Below are positions 1-7,989 of a stretch of DNA of 64,000 nucleotides, one piece after another. Made by a program: the position numbers and the translations under genes. The stretch's first letter is position 1; each line of letters begins with the position of its first letter. This DNA comes from Arthrobacter ramosus. GTDB taxonomy: Bacteria; Actinomycetota; Actinomycetes; Actinomycetales; Micrococcaceae. The DNA lies in contig NZ_BAAAWN010000001.1 of the NCBI RefSeq assembly GCF_039535095.1, positions 248,001-312,000 of the forward strand, written 5' to 3'. Under the pieces are notes generated by a model. The model searched no databases. It had not been told where the DNA came from and saw nothing but the letters and a program-made list of their open reading frames with translations.

Positions 1-422
1 TGGTGCGCGCCGGCATCGATAAGCTGGGCCGCGGCGGCGGTGGTCTTGATGGTGCCCGCAGTAGCATTGACGCCCTCGCCAAGCCGGAAGATATTGATCG
101 CCAGCAAACCGAACGCCAACGCACAAATCGTGCCGATCTGGAAGTACGTGAGAGCCTTGAGGCCCGTCATCCCGACCTTCTTCAGGTCCGCGACGCTCGC
201 GATCCCGCCGACGGTGGTCAGGAAGACGATCGGCCCGATGAGCATCCTCATCGCATTGACGAACGTGGTTCCGATCGGTTCCATGGCGATGCCTGCGGTC
301 GGCGCGAGCCAGCCGAGCAGGACGCCAATGAGAATGGCGGTCAGTACCCAGAAATACAGTTGCCGGTACCAGCGTTTTTTGGGGGCCGGGGTCGGATGAC
401 CGGCGGTTGATGAGTGTCCCAT
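1..422 (-). CDS. dctA: C4-dicarboxylate:cation symporter, N-terminal part (3' end outside window)
   Basis: This is the first ~140 residues of a dicarboxylate/amino acid:cation symporter (DAACS family), which imports succinate, fumarate or malate with Na+ or H+. The visible part has the basic N-terminus, a first hydrophobic segment (YFWVLTAILIGVLLGWL), the family segment AMRMLIGPIVFLTTVGGIAS, and a second hydrophobic stretch (TYFQIGTICALAFGLLAIN). The ATG at 420-422 is preceded by GAGGTAGGAAAC, a usable ribosome site. It lies downstream of the tartrate dehydrogenase on the same strand, so it may supply that enzyme's substrate. Glutamate/aspartate carriers share the fold, so the substrate is inferred. 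The remainder runs off the left edge. Confidence 0.85.
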   Translation of the reverse strand, partial: MGHSSTAGHPTPAPKKRWYRQLYFWVLTAILIGVLLGWLAPTAGIAMEPIGTTFVNAMRMLIGPIVFLTTVGGIASVADLKKVGMTGLKALTYFQIGTICALAFGLLAINIFRLGEGVNATAGTIKTTAAAAQLIDAGAH

Positions 423-527
423 GTTTCCTACCTCATTGTGGAAAATCTCTGGAGAAAGCTGAAAGGGTAAGCGGCGTCCCGGGGGCCCCGACGCGAGCTT
501 GCGAGCGTTGGGAAGGGACCTCCGCGG

Positions 528-561
528 CGTTCGACGGCGGACGGCCAGCCGCCGTCGAACG
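528..561 (-). terminator. Hairpin between tartrate dehydrogenase and dctA
   Basis: A perfect 13-bp stem (CGTTCGACGGCGG with its complement) with an 8-nt loop lies 22 nt past the dehydrogenase stop and about 105 nt before dctA. No long T-run follows, so it may be an attenuator or RNA stabiliser rather than a classical terminator. Confidence 0.55.
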
Positions 562-582
562 TCACCGGAGTTGCGGGCTGCT

Positions 583-1680
583 TTAGACGGCGGCCAGCGA
601 GTGGCTAAGAGCCTTGATGATGGCTTCGGTGACGTCGTCCGTCGTGGCTTCGCCGCCGACGTCGCGGGTCAAGAACCCGGCGGCGGTGGTCTGCTCGATG
701 GCGGCCTCGACCAGGCGGGCTTCCTCGTGCAGGCCGAAGTGGTCGAGCATCAGGGCGGCGCTGGCGATCGCGCCGATCGGGTTGCTGATGCCTTTGCCGG
801 CGATGTCCGGCGCGGAACCGTGGACAGGCTCAAACATGCTGGGGAAGCGGCGCTCCGGGTTAAGGTTGGCGCTCGCGGCGAGGCCGAGGCTGCCGGCGAG
901 GGCGGAGCCGAGGTCCGAGAGGATGTCGGCGTTCAGGTTGGACGCGACCACCACCGACAGTTCCTCGGGGTGCAGGATGAACTTGGCGCTCATGGCGTCA
1001 ACCAGGACGCTCTCGGTCTGCACGTCCGGGTAGTCGAGGGCGACGCGCTTGAAGGTTTCGTCCCAGAGGACCATGCCGTACTGCTGAGCGTTGGACTTGG
1101 TGACCGACGAGACCTTTTTGACTGTGCGGGTCCGTGCGAGCTCGAACGCGAAGCGCATGATGCGCTCGCAGCCCTTCTCGGTGAACAACGCGGTCTGCAG
1201 CGCTACCTCGTTTCCCGGCCCGCGACCACTCAAGTTGCGGCCGCCGAGGCCGGCGTACTCGCCTTCGCTGTTTTCGCGGACAACAATCCAGTCGAGCTCA
1301 GTGTTGTCAGCTTTGCGGAGCGGGGACTGGATGCCGGGGAGGAATTTGACCGGGCGGATATTGGCCCACTGGTCGAAGTTCTGGGTGATGTTCAGGCGCA
1401 GGCCCCAGAGGCTGATGTGGTCCGGGACGTTCTCCCAACCGACAGCGCCGAAGTAGATGGCGTCGAAATCCTTGAGGGCATCCAGGCCTTTAGGGTCCAT
1501 CATCTGGCCGGTCTCCTCGTAGTAGCCGCAGCCCCATGGGAACTCGGTCCATTCGAAGCAGAACTTGCCGTTGGAGTTCGCGGCCAGGGCGTTCAGGACG
1601 CGGCGGCCTGCGGAGACAACTTCCTTGCCGACTCCGTCTGCGGGGATCGATGCGATGCTGAATTTCTGGGTGGCGCTCAT
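583..1680 (-). CDS. Tartrate dehydrogenase / D-malate decarboxylating dehydrogenase
   Basis: A 365-residue NAD-dependent beta-decarboxylating dehydrogenase of the isocitrate/isopropylmalate family, most like tartrate dehydrogenase (oxidises tartrate, or oxidatively decarboxylates D-malate). Visible motifs are RENSEGEYAG at 135-144 (substrate-binding Arg), the family signature starting NLNADILSDLGSALAG near 248, and EPVHGSAPDIAGKG at 284-297 (NAD binding). The N-terminal GDGVGKE-like motif reads ADGVGKE. A strong AGGAGGT precedes the ATG. An upstream LysR gene and downstream dctA suggest a dicarboxylate/tartrate module. 3-Isopropylmalate dehydrogenase is the alternative, but the WENVPDHISLW segment favours the tartrate/D-malate group. 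Confidence 0.88.
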   Translation of the reverse strand: MSATQKFSIASIPADGVGKEVVSAGRRVLNALAANSNGKFCFEWTEFPWGCGYYEETGQMMDPKGLDALKDFDAIYFGAVGWENVPDHISLWGLRLNITQNFDQWANIRPVKFLPGIQSPLRKADNTELDWIVVRENSEGEYAGLGGRNLSGRGPGNEVALQTALFTEKGCERIMRFAFELARTRTVKKVSSVTKSNAQQYGMVLWDETFKRVALDYPDVQTESVLVDAMSAKFILHPEELSVVVASNLNADILSDLGSALAGSLGLAASANLNPERRFPSMFEPVHGSAPDIAGKGISNPIGAIASAALMLDHFGLHEEARLVEAAIEQTTAAGFLTRDVGGEATTDDVTEAIIKALSHSLAAV

Positions 1681-1783
1681 GCCTACCTCCTCGTTGAGTT
1701 TGTTAGCAGAGTCACACTGCCTTCCTTTTCAAGTAGACGGGCGGCGGGTAGGTGGCGTCCAAGACTTAGTTTCGATACGACTG

Positions 1784-1798
1784 ATAGGTAGCGCCTAT
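1784..1798. promoter_or_regulatory. LysR-type box upstream of tartrate dehydrogenase
   Basis: ATAGGTAGCGCCTAT: dyad ATAG-N7-CTAT, matching the T-N11-A pattern of LysR regulators. It lies about 104-118 nt before the dehydrogenase start, in the 124-bp gap between the LysR stop and that start. It shares ATAG-N4-CGCCTAT with the box at 2745-2759. Confidence 0.65.
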
Positions 1799-1804
1799 TG
1801 GTTT

Positions 1805-2704
1805 TTAGCTGTTGGCGCCTTCGGTGTGCTCCGCAGCGACTTTCAAGAACGCTTTGGCCGCGGAAGTGAGGTTGTTCTTGCGGCTGAGTACCGCGACGTC
1901 CAGATGGCTCACCGGTTCGATGAGCAGGGTGCGGAGCCCCGCTTTGTGCGCGGTTGGAGCCCATGACGACGGCATCACCGCGTGCCCGACGCCCGCCAAA
2001 ACCAGGGGCAAGATGGAGGTCCGGTGGGCGACTTCGACGACGATCTCCACTTCGACGCCGTGCGCCAGGGCATCATCGACGAGCCAACGCATGAGGGAAC
2101 CTCGCTGGCTGGCAATGATGCGCTGGCCCCCGAGATCCTCGCGTTGGATGGCCGTTTTCTCGGTACCGAAGGTGTCGGCCTGCGGGTTGACGATCAGGAT
2201 GAGCGGTTGCTTTTCGAGTTCGAGGACCTGGACGCCGGGCACCAGGATCGGCGTAGGGGAGCCTGCCAGTCCGATCTCGGTGCTGCCGTTGCGGACTGAT
2301 TCGATCACTTCTTCGGGCGTGAATGCGGCACTGACGTTGAGCCGGACTGCGGGATAGACCTTGGTAAAGGCGGCAATCATGGACGTCAGCGGCTCGATAC
2401 CGGGGGAAGGCATGGTGATGATATCGAGGCGACCGCTTCTGATGCCGCGGAGTGACTGGACCGCGGATTGCGCGGCGTCGAGATCCCGCATGACGAGTCT
2501 GGCCGGGCCGACCAGTTCCTTGCCGGCTTCGCTGAGGACTGCCCTGCGGCCGATGCGGTGGAACAGCGGAACGCCTAGCTCCTTCTCGAGGTTGGCGATG
2601 GTCTGGGAAAGCGAAGGCTGGGCGATGAGCAAATGCTCGGCAGCGCGGTTGAACCCGTCGTGGTCGACGACGGCGAGGAAGTACTTCAGTTTTCGCGTGT
2701 CCAC
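1805..2704 (-). CDS. LysR-family transcriptional regulator
   Basis: A 299-residue LysR regulator. The N-terminal winged helix-turn-helix (about 1-60) carries the typical KYFLAVVDHDGFNRAAEHL and QPSLSQTIANLEKELGVPLFHR segments. The rest is the periplasmic-binding-like effector domain. The start is GTG at 2702-2704 after AGAGGAGC. It sits directly upstream of the tartrate dehydrogenase gene on the same strand. One LysR-type dyad precedes each gene, so it probably regulates itself and the dehydrogenase/dctA module, with a dicarboxylate or tartrate as likely effector. The effector is inferred from neighbours. Confidence 0.9.
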   Translation of the reverse strand: MDTRKLKYFLAVVDHDGFNRAAEHLLIAQPSLSQTIANLEKELGVPLFHRIGRRAVLSEAGKELVGPARLVMRDLDAAQSAVQSLRGIRSGRLDIITMPSPGIEPLTSMIAAFTKVYPAVRLNVSAAFTPEEVIESVRNGSTEIGLAGSPTPILVPGVQVLELEKQPLILIVNPQADTFGTEKTAIQREDLGGQRIIASQRGSLMRWLVDDALAHGVEVEIVVEVAHRTSILPLVLAGVGHAVMPSSWAPTAHKAGLRTLLIEPVSHLDVAVLSRKNNLTSAAKAFLKVAAEHTEGANS

Positions 2705-2744
2705 GGTGCGGCTCCTCTGGCTGGGCGGTCTTCCGAAACGATCG

Positions 2745-2759
2745 ATAGCCTACGCCTAT
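2745..2759. promoter_or_regulatory. LysR-type box upstream of the LysR gene
   Basis: ATAGCCTACGCCTAT: the same ATAG-N7-CTAT dyad as at 1784-1798, 41-55 nt before the regulator's GTG. The palindrome extends one more base pair on each side (G...C). Two near-identical boxes in the two relevant upstream regions point to autoregulation plus target control. Confidence 0.65.
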
Positions 2760-2898
2760 CAGTGGCTCAAGCGATGGCCGGGCTGTCTGGGCGTTCGAGG
2801 TGCTGCCTCCCAAAAAAATCCGGCTGCTTCTCAAGATTTTTCGCCCGGGCGCGGTTCTCCGGCCTAATAATGTCAGTGGTCCCTGCGAGGCTTTTCTT

Positions 2899-4413
2899 AT
2901 GGACGGGAACCGGGGAACACAGCTGATCGGAGCGGGCGCGCCAGCCGGCGGCGCGGTTCCGGATGCTGTCCCCGGTGTCGGCGTCCCGCGCGTCCGGGTG
3001 CGGGACCTGGTCGATGTCGTGACGTCGCTTCGCCCAGGCCTCACGAACGGCGCGGCACCGGCCGAATTGATTGACCAGTTGCGTGCCCTGGAGGACTTGA
3101 AGTCCGCCGCCGCGGCCGCGCAGGCGAGGATTGCCGTCGCGTTCGATGCCGCCCAGCGCAGCGCCGAGAAGGATCTGGGCGTCCCGGCCGAGGAGCAGGG
3201 ACGCGGGGTCGCGGCGCAGGTGGCCCTGGCCCGGCGGGAGTCCCCCGCCCGCGGATCCCGGCTCCACGGCCTCGCCAAAGCCCTCGTCACCGAAATGCCG
3301 CACACCCTCGCCGCCCTGGACACCGGGCAGCTGAACGAATGGCGGGCAACCCTGCTGGTGAAGGAAACCGCCTGCCTGTCCGCCGAAGACCGCTGCGCCG
3401 TGGACGAGGAACTCGCCGCCGACACGGGAGTCTTCGACGGCGCCGGAGACAAAGCCATCATCGCCGCGGCCCGGACCGCGGCCTACCGGCGGGACCCGCG
3501 CTCCGTCACGCAGCGTGCCAGCCACGCCGCCACCGAACGGCACGTCAGCCTCCGCCCGGCACCGGACACCATGACCTACCTGACCGCCCTGCTGCCGGTC
3601 GCCCAGGGCGTGGCCGTGCACGCGGCCCTGTCCCGGCACGCCGACACCCTCCGCTCCTCCGGAGAGACCCGCAGCCGGGGCCAGATCATGGCCGACACCC
3701 TCGTCGAACGCACCACCGGCACCCCAGGCGGGATCAGCGAGGTGGAAGTCCAGCTCGTCATGACCGACCGCACCCTGTTCCAGGGCGATGCCGAACCGGC
3801 CCGCCTGCCCGGCTACGGGATCGTGCCGGCCGCCTGGGCCAGGACACTGCTCGCCGAAGGACCCGGGAGCAGCAATGAACCCCGTCAACTTGCCCAGGGC
3901 CAGGTCTTCAAAGTCTGGCTCCGGCGTCTCTTTACCGTCCCCGGGACCGGGGAGCTTGTCGGAGCCGATTCGCGGGCCCGGCTTTTCCCGGCAGGCATGC
4001 GGCGCTTCATCCAGGCCCGCGACGACACCTGCCGCACCCCGTATTGCGACGCACCGATCAGGCATTTCGATCATGTCGTCCCGTGGCACGACGGCGGCAC
4101 AACGAGCCTCAGTAACGGGGCTGGCCTGTGCGAAGCCTGCAACCACACCAAAGAACTCACCGGCTGGAGAGCAAGAACCAGCTCCGGGACACGGCACGTC
4201 CTCGAAATCCGCACCCCCACCGGACATACCTACCGATCCACAGCCCCGCCGCTGCCAGGAACGCATTTGAACGGAGACCCGCCCGTCATGGCGGCACACT
4301 ATTTCGGGACCTGTTTCGCAGCCGCCACCGATCGGAAATGCCGGCTGCCTAGGTCCTGTTCCCGCTTTCGTTGCCGACAGCTTTCTAGAACAAACCCAAC
4401 GGAAGGATCGTAG
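2899..4413 (+). CDS. DUF222 / HNH endonuclease-domain protein (13E12 repeat family)
   Basis: A DUF222 protein of 504 residues with a C-terminal HNH nuclease domain, a multicopy family in actinobacteria (the mycobacterial 13E12 family). The DUF222 part covers roughly residues 30-330. The HNH part at about 375-420 has paired Cys ([10 protein letters not shown]), the [19 protein letters not shown] core and [10 protein letters not shown] prefer the ATG at 2899 (MDGNRGTQ...) because the preceding residues do not resemble the family; an in-frame ATG at 2800 would add 33 residues. Function is uncertain. These proteins are suspected nucleases or mobile-element derivatives, and near-identical copies elsewhere in the genome would not be surprising. 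Confidence 0.85.
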   Translation: MDGNRGTQLIGAGAPAGGAVPDAVPGVGVPRVRVRDLVDVVTSLRPGLTNGAAPAELIDQLRALEDLKSAAAAAQARIAVAFDAAQRSAEKDLGVPAEEQGRGVAAQVALARRESPARGSRLHGLAKALVTEMPHTLAALDTGQLNEWRATLLVKETACLSAEDRCAVDEELAADTGVFDGAGDKAIIAAARTAAYRRDPRSVTQRASHAATERHVSLRPAPDTMTYLTALLPVAQGVAVHAALSRHADTLRSSGETRSRGQIMADTLVERTTGTPGGISEVEVQLVMTDRTLFQGDAEPARLPGYGIVPAAWARTLLAEGPGSSNEPRQLAQGQVFKVWLRRLFTVPGTGELVGADSRARLFPAGMRRFIQARDDTCRTPYCDAPIRHFDHVVPWHDGGTTSLSNGAGLCEACNHTKELTGWRARTSSGTRHVLEIRTPTGHTYRSTAPPLPGTHLNGDPPVMAAHYFGTCFAAATDRKCRLPRSCSRFRCRQLSRTNPTEGS

Positions 4414-4416
4414 GCT
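4411..4416 (+). promoter_or_regulatory. -10-like hexamer of a leaderless start
   Basis: TAGGCT lies exactly 6 nt before the ATG at 4423, the arrangement seen at leaderless actinobacterial promoters. It overlaps the stop codon of the preceding DUF222 gene. Confidence 0.45.
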
Positions 4417-4422
4417 CAAGCT

Positions 4423-5384
4423 ATGGACAGCAGGAGCAGTCACAGCACCAGCTTGTCCTGCATGCTCGATTCCGGTGCAAACCTGACAGTGGACGGTGCA
4501 CTTGCCACCGAGCTTGAAGCACGCGGCTGCGATCTGGACGATCCGCTATGGTCGGCCAAGGTCCTCTTGGAACAACCTCAGCTGATCAAGCAGGTACATC
4601 GCGACTATTTCGACGCCGGCGCCGCAGTCGCCATCACCTCGAGCTATCAAGCACTGCCACAGGGATTTTCCCGGCGCGGCATTGCCGAGGCGGAAGCCTT
4701 GGAACTGGTGGCGTTAAGCGTTCGCTTGGCCGACGAGGCCCGGGGCGAGTACTTGGCGGAAAACCCGGATGCAGGGCCCTTGCTGATTGCCGGATCTGTT
4801 GGCCCTATGGCGCCTATCTCGCGGACGGTTCCGAGTATCAGGGCGACTACGTCCTCGCCCAGCGCGAGTTCAAGGAGTTCCACCGGCCGCGCATTCGGGC
4901 GCTCGTGGAGGCCGCCGCGGACCTGCTGGCCTGTGAGACGCTGCCCTCCTTCGCGGAGGCTGAGGCCCTTTTGGCGCTCGTGGAAGAGTTCGACGTCGAA
5001 TCCTGGTTTTCCTTCACGCTTCGGGACGGCGGACACATCAGCGACGGCACGCCCCTTGCTGAGGTGGCGGCGCTTTGTGGAGCCCAGCCGCGCGTCGCCG
5101 CGGTCGGCGTGAATTGCGTGCCGCTGAACTTGGTTTCCCCAGCGCTTGAGGCCCTGCGCAATGCCACGGACAAGCCGCTGCTCGCGTACCCGAACTCGGG
5201 CGAAAGCTACGACGCCGTCACCAAGACGTGGGGACCTGGCCCCGGGGCATGCGCCGGGGGCCCGTCAAGCCTCGCCGAAGGGGCTGGCACTTGGCGCGAT
5301 CTTGGGGCTCGGCTCATCGGCGGGTGCTGCCGGACGACGCCGCGGGACATCGCTGCCGTGGCAAGGCTGTCGATGAAGCGCTAG
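4423..5384 (+). pseudogene. mmuM: Homocysteine S-methyltransferase, interrupted by a single-base frameshift
   Basis: Two overlapping frames together encode one complete homocysteine S-methyltransferase (methyl donor S-methylmethionine or SAM, product methionine). The first frame runs to GSVGP at about 4804. The second continues without a gap as YGAYLADGSEYQGDY. One base is missing in a Pro codon near 4804-4806. The second frame keeps the zinc ligands, GVNC near 5107 and GGCCRTTP near 5323, and ends at 5384. No other stop or lesion is seen, so this is either a recent mutation or a sequencing error in a C-rich spot. The ATG at 4423 is preceded by a leaderless-type -10. An internal ATG at 4462 is possible. 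Confidence 0.85.
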
Positions 5385-5397
5385 CGCGCAGATCCGG

Positions 5398-7095
5398 TCA
5401 GAACGCGGGGCCTCCCGTTTCGCCCAAGGGATACCCGCGCTGGAGCTGTGCAACTTTCGGATCGTCTTCATCAGCTCCGTAGTCCGAGTTCCGGGTGATG
5501 TCCTTTCCGTCGGGGAGCTTCATGGCGCGGAAGACCAGCGAGAGTACGGCAGCAACGATGAGGTTGATCGCGAACGCCACGACGGCGATGTAAACCTGCA
5601 CATTGGTGCCGGGGATGGCGGCGATGGAGCCTCCGAAGTTGGCCTTCGTCACGGGGTTGACCACGTTGTACGCCGCGACGGTGCCGTAGATGATCCCGGC
5701 CGCCCAGCCTGCGAAGAGCGCCCAGCCGTGGAACCAGCGAGTGTACAGTCCTGCCACGATCGCGGGGAATGTCTGCAGGATCCAGATACCGCCAAGGAGC
5801 TGCATATTGATGGCAGCCGATTGGTCCATCGCAATCACGAAGATCAGCGCCCCGAACTTCACCACGAGCGAGGCGATCTTGGAGACCTTCGCTTCCTGCC
5901 GCGGGTCGGCGTCGGGCCGGATCAGGTCGCGGTAGATATTGCGGGTGAACAGGTTAGCGGCAGCGATCGACATGATGGCGGCCGGGACCAAGGCGCCGAT
6001 GGCGATAGCCGCCAAGGCGATCCCTGCAAACCACGCGGGGAAGTTGTCCAGGAACAGCTGCGGAACCACCAGTTGCGGATTGACGGCACCGTTCAGGTCA
6101 ATGGGTTTGGTGCCCGCGGAGATGGCCGCGTAACCCAGGAGGGCAAGGAACCCCAGCATGAGCGAGTACAGCGGAAGAACCGCGGCATTCTTGCGGATGG
6201 TGTTCCTGCTCTTGGTCGCCAAGACCCCGGTGACCGAGTGGGGGTACATGAACAGCGCCATGGCCGATCCCAGAGCCAGTGTCCAGTACGCCGAATAGCT
6301 GGCGGCACCCGGGATGAAGACGCCGGCCGGCTTGCCTGTCGCCGGGCTGATGGCGTCGAGTTTCGTCTGGGCCGCACCGAAGATGTTGTCCCAGCCCCCG
6401 AACTTGATCGGCAGGTAGATCACAGCAACGATGACAGCGAGGTAGATCAGCAGATCCTTCACGACGGCGATAAGCGCCGGCGCCCGAAGGCCCGAGGTGT
6501 AGGTGTAGGCGGCCAGGACCACGAAGGCGATGATCAGCGGAAGGTCAGTCAGCAGCACATTCTGCGCGCTGCCGAGGCCCAACACCGTGAGTACGGCTTT
6601 GATGCCGACCAGTTGCAGCGCGATATAGGGCATGGTCGCGACAATGCCCGTGAGGGCCACCGCAACAGTCAACGCCCTGCTGCCATAGCGCCCGCCAACG
6701 AAGTCCGCCGGCGTGACGAACCCATGCCGGTGCGAGACCGACCACAAACGACTCATCAACAGGAACACAATCGGGTAGAGCACGATCGTGTATGGCACGG
6801 CGAAGAAACCGCTCACGGCGCCGGTGGCCCACATTGCCGCCGGGACGGCCACGAATGTGTAGGCCGTGTAGAGATCGCCACCGAGAAGGAACCACGTCAC
6901 CCAGGTTCCAAAACCGCGGCCGCCGAGGCCCCACTCATCGAGACTGTGCAGGCCGGTCTCCTTGCCCGCTCGCCAGCGTGCGGCGAAGAAGCCCAAGACC
7001 GCCACCAGGATAAAGAGGACGACGACGACGGTGAGCGCGACGCCGTTGACGGGCCGATCCGCTGTGGTCGCCAGCGGGACGGTGAGCCCGCTCAT
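5398..7095 (-). CDS. mctP: Sodium:solute symporter, MctP-type monocarboxylate transporter
   Basis: A 565-residue, roughly 13-helix member of the sodium:solute symporter family. It resembles the MctP monocarboxylate permeases that import pyruvate, lactate, propionate or alanine. Family features include the N-terminal SLDEWGLGGRGFGTWVTWFLLGGDLYTAYTF segment and the VTPADFVGGRYGSRAL loop. Its ATG overlaps the stop of the upstream DUF3311 gene (ATGA), after GAGGAGCAGGAACA, so the two are translationally coupled. DUF3311 plus an SSS carrier is a recurrent pair. Substrate specificity cannot be read from sequence. Confidence 0.85.
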   Translation of the reverse strand: MSGLTVPLATTADRPVNGVALTVVVVLFILVAVLGFFAARWRAGKETGLHSLDEWGLGGRGFGTWVTWFLLGGDLYTAYTFVAVPAAMWATGAVSGFFAVPYTIVLYPIVFLLMSRLWSVSHRHGFVTPADFVGGRYGSRALTVAVALTGIVATMPYIALQLVGIKAVLTVLGLGSAQNVLLTDLPLIIAFVVLAAYTYTSGLRAPALIAVVKDLLIYLAVIVAVIYLPIKFGGWDNIFGAAQTKLDAISPATGKPAGVFIPGAASYSAYWTLALGSAMALFMYPHSVTGVLATKSRNTIRKNAAVLPLYSLMLGFLALLGYAAISAGTKPIDLNGAVNPQLVVPQLFLDNFPAWFAGIALAAIAIGALVPAAIMSIAAANLFTRNIYRDLIRPDADPRQEAKVSKIASLVVKFGALIFVIAMDQSAAINMQLLGGIWILQTFPAIVAGLYTRWFHGWALFAGWAAGIIYGTVAAYNVVNPVTKANFGGSIAAIPGTNVQVYIAVVAFAINLIVAAVLSLVFRAMKLPDGKDITRNSDYGADEDDPKVAQLQRGYPLGETGGPAF

Positions 7096-7373
7096 TGTTC
7101 CTGCTCCTCAGTGCGTGCGCCCCGCGCGGCCTCGCGGCGGCGACGGTCCTCCTTGGTAACCAGCCAGTAGGAGACGCCCACCATGCCTGCCGTGATCGGG
7201 ACCCAGAGCATTTGGTACCAGTAAAAGAACGGCATGCCAGCGAGCCGCGGCTGATCAATCGAATACACCGGGACCAACAGTGGAACCAGAATGGCGATGG
7301 CCAGCAGGATTCCGGCCACAATATACGGACCGGGCCTTGCGGGCCCCCGGGTCGGCACATCGGGAGATGACAT
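7092..7373 (-). CDS. DUF3311 small membrane protein, partner of the SSS transporter
   Basis: A 93-residue protein with two hydrophobic segments (YIVAGILLAIAILVPLLVPVY, and MLWVPITAGMVGVSYWLV) separated by a short loop rich in aromatics, the DUF3311 layout. The charged C-terminus (TKEDRRRREAARGARTEEQEQ) should be cytoplasmic. I chose the ATG at 7371-7373 because GAGGAGG sits 6 nt upstream; longer in-frame starts lack a ribosome site. Members of this family are encoded just before SSS symporters and may act as small auxiliary subunits. The role is inferred from that association. Confidence 0.8.
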   Translation of the reverse strand: MSSPDVPTRGPARPGPYIVAGILLAIAILVPLLVPVYSIDQPRLAGMPFFYWYQMLWVPITAGMVGVSYWLVTKEDRRRREAARGARTEEQEQ

Positions 7374-7467
7374 GGACGCCTCCTCATAGAGACGGCCCCC
7401 GGAGCGGGATGGGCTTCCCGGGACGTGCCGGTGGCCTGACAGACCGTACGTGTACCGGTCCATCAAC

Positions 7468-7497
7468 AGAATAGATTCTGGATTAGTTCTTTGACAG
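7468..7497 (-). promoter_or_regulatory. Candidate promoter for the DUF3311-mctP operon
   Basis: Read on the minus strand, CTGTCA (7492-7497) and TATTCT (7468-7473) are spaced by 18 nt and lie about 95 nt before the DUF3311 start. The -10 falls inside the small palindrome CAGAATAGATTCTG (7467-7480), which could be an operator. The rest of the 245-bp gap shows nothing clear. Confidence 0.35.
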
Positions 7498-7618
7498 GGG
7501 AAGTGGTCCCGTTTTTTGTTGCGGGCTCAGCGGCGAATGGCGCAGCGCTTAATCGCCCCGCCAGCCTCATTTCGGCAAGATCCTGCCGATTCCTACTCTT
7601 GCTGCTCGCGCCCGCCAG

Positions 7619-7942
7619 CTACGTACCCGCCAGCCATTCCGGCTCGAAGTCCGGATGGTCCGAATAGGGCAGCGCGAGGGCATTCAACGACTTCGTGGTC
7701 CATTCGATCGATTCCGGGATCCACTGCGGGGTATCACCAAGCGTGCCGCGAACCATCGTGGCCAGGGCCGTCTGCCGTGCGGATTCCACGATCCTGAGCA
7801 GCCTTCTCTTTGATTCGCATTCCAGGAGAAGGCGTCGCTCGTACCATTTGCCCGCTTCGGAGACGGAACGGTCGCCGAGGAGTTTCCGTGCCGCAGCCTC
7901 GTCCTCGTTCAGGCGGTCCGAGAGGAAATCGACGATATCCAC
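7619..7942 (-). CDS. DUF6221 family protein
   Basis: A 107-residue soluble protein resembling DUF6221, a family common in actinobacteria and their phages: start MDIVDFLSDRLNEDEAAARKLL, middle CESKRRLLRIVESARQTALATM, and tail ALPYSDHPDFEPEWLAGT. No catalytic motif is evident and the function is unknown. The start is GTG at 7940-7942; there is no ribosome site, but TACGCT lies exactly 6 nt upstream, so the mRNA may be leaderless. It is close to the ammonium transporter gene upstream on the same strand (47 bp), but no functional link is known. Confidence 0.7.
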   Translation of the reverse strand: MDIVDFLSDRLNEDEAAARKLLGDRSVSEAGKWYERRLLLECESKRRLLRIVESARQTALATMVRGTLGDTPQWIPESIEWTTKSLNALALPYSDHPDFEPEWLAGT

Positions 7943-7989
7943 AAATTGAGCGTACGCGTCCCTTGCGGCTGCGGAAATGCCTGCCTCCG

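Noticed and set aside
2899..4413. DUF222/HNH gene as part of a homing element or active insertion sequence
   Set aside because: No terminal repeats, target duplications or transposase are visible around it; only the family is repeat-prone.
2767..4443. 558-codon open frame on the minus strand opposite the DUF222/HNH gene
   Set aside because: Low-complexity Gly/Arg-rich translation with no domain; the plus strand has the complete HNH motif.
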